Of a stretch of 9,286 nt of DNA, positions 6,321 through 9,286 are shown piece after piece. Made by a program: the position numbers and the translations under genes. Source of the stretch: DASTOB01 sp035720425 (GTDB lineage Bacteria; Chloroflexota; Limnocylindria; Limnocylindrales; CSP1-4). The notes beneath the pieces are model-generated. The model was not told where the DNA came from. It was given only the letters and a program-made list of their open reading frames with translations, and searched no databases. Each line of letters opens with the position of its first letter. Position 1 is the stretch's first letter. Location of the stretch: positions 1-9,286 of the forward strand of contig DASTOB010000179.1 in assembly GCA_035720425.1 (NCBI GenBank), written 5' to 3'.

Positions 6321-7975
6321 GCCGAGCCGAGTCCCTCGATCCGGCCGATGCCACGATCGCCGCGCTCGTCGCGGCCGCGGAACCGCGCGAGCCGCGACCG
6401 CTCGCGACGCTCATCGAGCGACTCGCCGCCGAGGGCCTGCTCACGGGCGCCCGCGAGGGCGGTCGGGCGATCGGCCCCGGCGGGCTGGGCCGCGTGCCCG
6501 TGCGCGGCGTCGCGTTCGACTCGCGCGCCGTCGCGCCCGGAACGCTGTTCGTCGCGATCGCCGGCGCGCGGGCCGACGGGCACGACTTCGTCGGGCGCGC
6601 CGAGGCCGCCGGTGCCGTGGCCGCGATCGTCGAGCACCCGGTGGCCGACGCCGGGCTGCCCCAGCTCGTCGTCGGTCGCTCGCGGGCCGCCCTCGCGAGC
6701 GCGGCCGCGTGGTGGTACGGCGATCCGTCGCGCGAGCTCGGCGTGGTCGGTATCACCGGCACGGACGGCAAGACAACGACGTCGTTCCTCGCCGTCGGCG
6801 CACTCGAGGCGGCCGGGCTGTCGACCGGCCTGGTCGGGACGATCGAGACGAAGGTCGGCCGCGTTCGCGCGGCACACGCGGAGCACGCGACGACCCCGGA
6901 GGCGCCGGCGCTCCAGGCGACCCTGCGCGCGATGGCCGGCGCGGGCAACGCCGCGGCGGTGCTCGAGACGACGTCGCACGGCCTCGCCCAGGAACGGGTC
7001 GGCGCCGTCGCCTACGACGTTGCGATCCTGACCAACCTGACTCACGAGCACCTCGAGTTCCACGGCTCGTGGGAGGCGTACCGCGACGCCAAGCTGTCAC
7101 TGTTCGCGCGGCTGGCGAGCGGCCCGTCGAATCCGCCCAAGCGGGTCGGCGGGCTGGCCTGGCCGAAGGCCGCGGTGGTCAATCTCGACGACCCGTCGTC
7201 GGGCGCCTTCGTCGGCGTCGCGCGCGACGCCGGCGCATCGGTCGTCACATACGGCACCGATCCGGCCGCTGACGTCTGGGCCGACCGTGTCGAGGAAGAC
7301 GGGACCGGGGTCCGCGTCCGCCTGACCGCGCCGTCCGGCGGGGCCGACCTCCGGATTCGCCTGGCCGGGCGGTTCAACGCCCACAACGCCCTCGCCGTCG
7401 TCGCGCTCGGCGAGGTCCTCGGCCTCGATCCCGCCGCCGTCCGGGACGGTCTCGCGTCGGTCGACCGGGTGCCCGGACGGATGGAGCGGATCGAGGTCGG
7501 CCAGCCATTCGGCGTGATCGTCGACTTCGCGCACAGCCCGGCCTCGCTCGAGCACGTCCTCGACCTGCTCGCGCCCGTCGCCGCGGCGCGCGGTGGGGGA
7601 CTCATCGCCGTGTTCGGATCGGCCGGCGAGCGCGACACGGCGAAGCGGCCGATGATGGGCCGGATCGCCGGGGAGCGCTGCCGGCTCGTCGTCGTCACCG
7701 ACGAGGACCCGCGCGGCGAGGGCCGCCAGTCGATCCTCGAGGAGATCGCGGCCGGTGCCGAGTCGGCCGGACGCCGGCGCGGGATCGATCTCCTGCTCAT
7801 CGCGGACCGGCCGGAGGCCATTGCCGCCGCCTTCGAGCGCGCCCGCCCGGGCGACCTCGTCCTGCTTGCCGGCAAGGGCCACGAGGCCTCGATCGAATAC
7901 GCCGACGGGCCTCGCCCGTACGACGAGCGGGCCACCGCCCTCGCCGCCCTCGCCGCGCTCGGCTTCTCGGCGTGA
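6317..7975 (+). CDS. murE: MurE-type UDP-MurNAc-tripeptide ligase (third-residue-adding Mur ligase)
   Basis: ATP-dependent cytoplasmic ligase of 552 residues that adds the third amino acid to UDP-MurNAc-L-Ala-D-Glu. The N-terminal Mur domain shows GVAFDSRAVAPGTLFVA near residues 64-80. The ATP-binding P-loop is GTDGKTTT (148-155; Lys152). HATTPEAP and ETTSHGL follow, Lys259 in YRDAKLSLF is the expected carbamylated Lys, and FNAHNALAV and GRMERI are present. The C-terminal domain has DFAHSPASL (403-411), GERDTAKRP with Arg439, DEDPR (462-466) and GKGHE (519-523). DEDPR replaces the DNPR of most meso-diaminopimelate enzymes, so the added residue (DAP, Lys or Orn) is uncertain. About 26 residues precede the usual N-terminus. 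ATG at 6317 is still preferred: it makes an ATGA overlap with the upstream gene, has a weak GGAG at 6303-6306, and no later in-frame start precedes the conserved region. MurE rather than MurC/D/F is well supported. Confidence 0.94.
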   Translation: MSRAESLDPADATIAALVAAAEPREPRPLATLIERLAAEGLLTGAREGGRAIGPGGLGRVPVRGVAFDSRAVAPGTLFVAIAGARADGHDFVGRAEAAGAVAAIVEHPVADAGLPQLVVGRSRAALASAAAWWYGDPSRELGVVGITGTDGKTTTSFLAVGALEAAGLSTGLVGTIETKVGRVRAAHAEHATTPEAPALQATLRAMAGAGNAAAVLETTSHGLAQERVGAVAYDVAILTNLTHEHLEFHGSWEAYRDAKLSLFARLASGPSNPPKRVGGLAWPKAAVVNLDDPSSGAFVGVARDAGASVVTYGTDPAADVWADRVEEDGTGVRVRLTAPSGGADLRIRLAGRFNAHNALAVVALGEVLGLDPAAVRDGLASVDRVPGRMERIEVGQPFGVIVDFAHSPASLEHVLDLLAPVAAARGGGLIAVFGSAGERDTAKRPMMGRIAGERCRLVVVTDEDPRGEGRQSILEEIAAGAESAGRRRGIDLLLIADRPEAIAAAFERARPGDLVLLAGKGHEASIEYADGPRPYDERATALAALAALGFSA

Positions 7976-8004
7976 CCCTCCCGCCCGGAGCGGACCGCGA
8001 CCGC

Positions 8005-8021
8005 TGCTAGACTCAGTGGAC
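8005..8021 (+). promoter_or_regulatory. Probable extended -10 promoter of rel, leaderless type
   Basis: TGCTAGACT at 8005-8013 fits an extended -10 element (TG, one base, then TAGACT, matching TAnnnT). No good -35 hexamer is seen at the expected 17-base spacing, which extended -10 promoters can tolerate. The ATG of rel begins eight bases after the hexamer, so transcription would start at or within a few bases of the ATG, giving a leaderless or nearly leaderless mRNA. No Shine-Dalgarno sequence precedes the ATG, which agrees with this. The 46-base gap (7976-8021) is the only intergenic space in the window. It holds no U-rich terminator, so read-through from the murE operon also remains possible. 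Confidence 0.5.
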
Positions 8022-9286
8022 ATGGCCACGCCGCGCACGAAGACCGAGGAGAAGGCACCGCCACGTCGGGGACCCCGCCGGGCGCTCATCCCCGTGCGCC
8101 CGACCGGGGAACCATCGCGGGACTTCGGGGAGTTTCGGGCGCACCTCCTCGCCACGATCGCGCAGCACTATCCGCAGGCCGACCTCGAGCCGGTCGGTCG
8201 GGCGTTCGACCTCGCCGTCGAGGCCCACGACGGCCAGACGCGAGCGTCCGGGGAGCCGTACGTCACCCACCCGATCGCGTCGGCCCAGATCCTGGCCGAC
8301 CTCGGGATCGACCCGGTCGCGATCGAGGCGGCGCTCCTGCACGACGTTCCCGAGGACACCGAGTACAGCCTCGCGGATCTCGAGGACCGCTTCGGCGCGG
8401 AGGTGGCGCACCTCGTCGACGGGGTCACGAAGCTGTCGAAGTTCAGCACCCACAGCCACGAGCAGCAGCAGGCCGAGAACATCCGCAAGATGCTCCTCGC
8501 GATGGCGGAGGACATCCGGGTCGTCCTCATCAAGCTCGCCGATCGGCTCCACAACATGCGCACGCTCGCCGCACTGCCGGCGGACAAGCAGGTCCGGATC
8601 GCCCGCCAGACGGCCGAGATCTACGCCCCGCTCGCCGAGCGGCTCGGGATCTGGCAGATCAAGTGGGAACTCGAGGACCTCGCCTTCAAGATCCTCGAGC
8701 CGGAGCGGTTCCGCGAGCTCGCCCGGCTGCTCGACACGCGGCGCAAGGGCCGCGAGACGTACATCGACCGGGCGATCGCGGAGCTCCGGCCGCGCCTCGA
8801 GGAGGCCGGCATCGAGGCGGACCTCCAGGGACGCCCGAAGCACATCGCGAGCATCTGGAAGAAGATGCAGCGCAAGAGCGCCGAGTTCGGCGAGATCTAC
8901 GACGTCTACGCGATCCGGGTTCTCGTCGACGAGGTCCGTGACTGTTACGCGGCGCTCGGCATCGTTCACTCGATCTGGCGTCCGATCCCCGGTCAGTTCG
9001 ACGACTACATCGCCGTCCCCAAGAACAACCTCTACCAGTCGCTCCACACCGCCGTCATCGCGCTCGACGGCAAGCCCCTCGAGATCCAGATCCGGACCCA
9101 CCAGATGCACCAGGTGTCGGAGGTCGGGATCGCCGCCCACTGGCGCTACAAGGAGGGGACGAAGAGCGACCGCGAGTACGACGCGAAGCTCGCCTGGCTG
9201 CGCCAGCTCATGGACTGGCAGCGCGACGTGTCCGACGCGACCGAGTTCGTCGAGGGCATCAAGCTCGACATCTTCCAGGACCAGGT
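8022..9286 (+). CDS. rel: RelA/SpoT-family (p)ppGpp synthetase/hydrolase, N-terminal part; 3' end outside the window
   Basis: Stringent-response enzyme that makes and probably also degrades (p)ppGpp. 421 residues are visible; the TGS and other regulatory domains would lie beyond the window edge. After a basic, probably disordered N-terminus of about 45 residues comes the HD hydrolase domain. His83 (VTHPIASA), His107-Asp108 in HDVPEDT, and Asp174 in KLADRLHNMRT are the metal and catalytic residues, all intact. The linker WQIKWELEDLAFKIL leads to the synthetase domain: GRPKHIASIWKKM (from 270), YDVYAIRV with Asp294, PGQFDDYIAVPK (323-334), YQSLHT, and EIQIRT with Glu354. The Q325-F-D-D motif replaces the RxKD of typical bifunctional Rel and resembles the ExDD of E. 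coli RelA. The ATG at 8022 is chosen because a promoter-like -10 lies just upstream; GTG at 8094 is a possible alternative. The family is certain. Bifunctional activity is expected from the HD motif but not proven. Confidence 0.95.
   Translation, partial: MATPRTKTEEKAPPRRGPRRALIPVRPTGEPSRDFGEFRAHLLATIAQHYPQADLEPVGRAFDLAVEAHDGQTRASGEPYVTHPIASAQILADLGIDPVAIEAALLHDVPEDTEYSLADLEDRFGAEVAHLVDGVTKLSKFSTHSHEQQQAENIRKMLLAMAEDIRVVLIKLADRLHNMRTLAALPADKQVRIARQTAEIYAPLAERLGIWQIKWELEDLAFKILEPERFRELARLLDTRRKGRETYIDRAIAELRPRLEEAGIEADLQGRPKHIASIWKKMQRKSAEFGEIYDVYAIRVLVDEVRDCYAALGIVHSIWRPIPGQFDDYIAVPKNNLYQSLHTAVIALDGKPLEIQIRTHQMHQVSEVGIAAHWRYKEGTKSDREYDAKLAWLRQLMDWQRDVSDATEFVEGIKLDIFQDQ

Noticed and set aside
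7989..8005. Small inverted repeat AGCGG/CCGCT with a 7-base loop after murE, considered as a terminator.
   Set aside because: The stem is only five base pairs, no U-rich tract follows, and it abuts the rel promoter. Such stems are common by chance in GC-rich DNA.
8013..9140. Long open frame of 375 codons on the minus strand opposite rel.
   Set aside because: It is a composition-driven shadow of the rel frame, rich in Asp, Arg, Leu and Val, with no recognisable motif.

Overview
The window is a densely packed, high-GC stretch of bacterial core chromosome. All seven genes lie on the + strand, and only one gap (46 bases, 7976-8021) separates any of them. In order they are: the 3' part of topA (DNA topoisomerase I), a Xer-type tyrosine recombinase, a MurJ/MviN lipid II flippase, two tandem FemAB-type aminoacyltransferases, a MurE-type Mur ligase, and the 5' part of a long RelA/SpoT-type (p)ppGpp synthetase/hydrolase (rel).

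The first six genes look like one transcription unit. Each of the five junctions is a 4-base stop/start overlap: GTGA at 1569, 2540, 4117 and 5181, and ATGA at 6317. Most of these junctions lack a clear Shine-Dalgarno sequence, so coupled translation is likely. The order suggests two joined blocks. topA-xer handles chromosome topology and dimer resolution. murJ-femAB-femAB-murE handles peptidoglycan precursors: MurE adds the third stem-peptide residue, the FemAB enzymes would add a side branch to that residue, and MurJ flips the finished lipid II. rel appears to have its own promoter, an extended -10 (TGCTAGACT) placed so that the mRNA would start at or next to the ATG (leaderless).

The organism is probably a high-GC Chloroflexota-like bacterium. 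The reasons are the very high GC, frequent GTG starts, topA next to xer, FemAB genes in a cell-wall cluster, a MurJ of ordinary length without the long C-terminal extension of many actinobacterial MurJ proteins, and a leaderless-style promoter. This is an inference from gene content and style. A deep-branching actinobacterium is the main alternative, and no marker gene here settles it.

There is no mobile element, CRISPR array, RNA gene or defence system. No stretch of more than 300 bases lacks a gene. The interest lies in details of known families: MurE has DEDPR where meso-diaminopimelate-adding enzymes usually have DNPR; MurJ lacks several charged residues important in E. coli MurJ; Rel has an intact hydrolase motif together with a QFDD synthetase motif; and two divergent FemAB enzymes sit in tandem. 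I found no convincing wholly new system.
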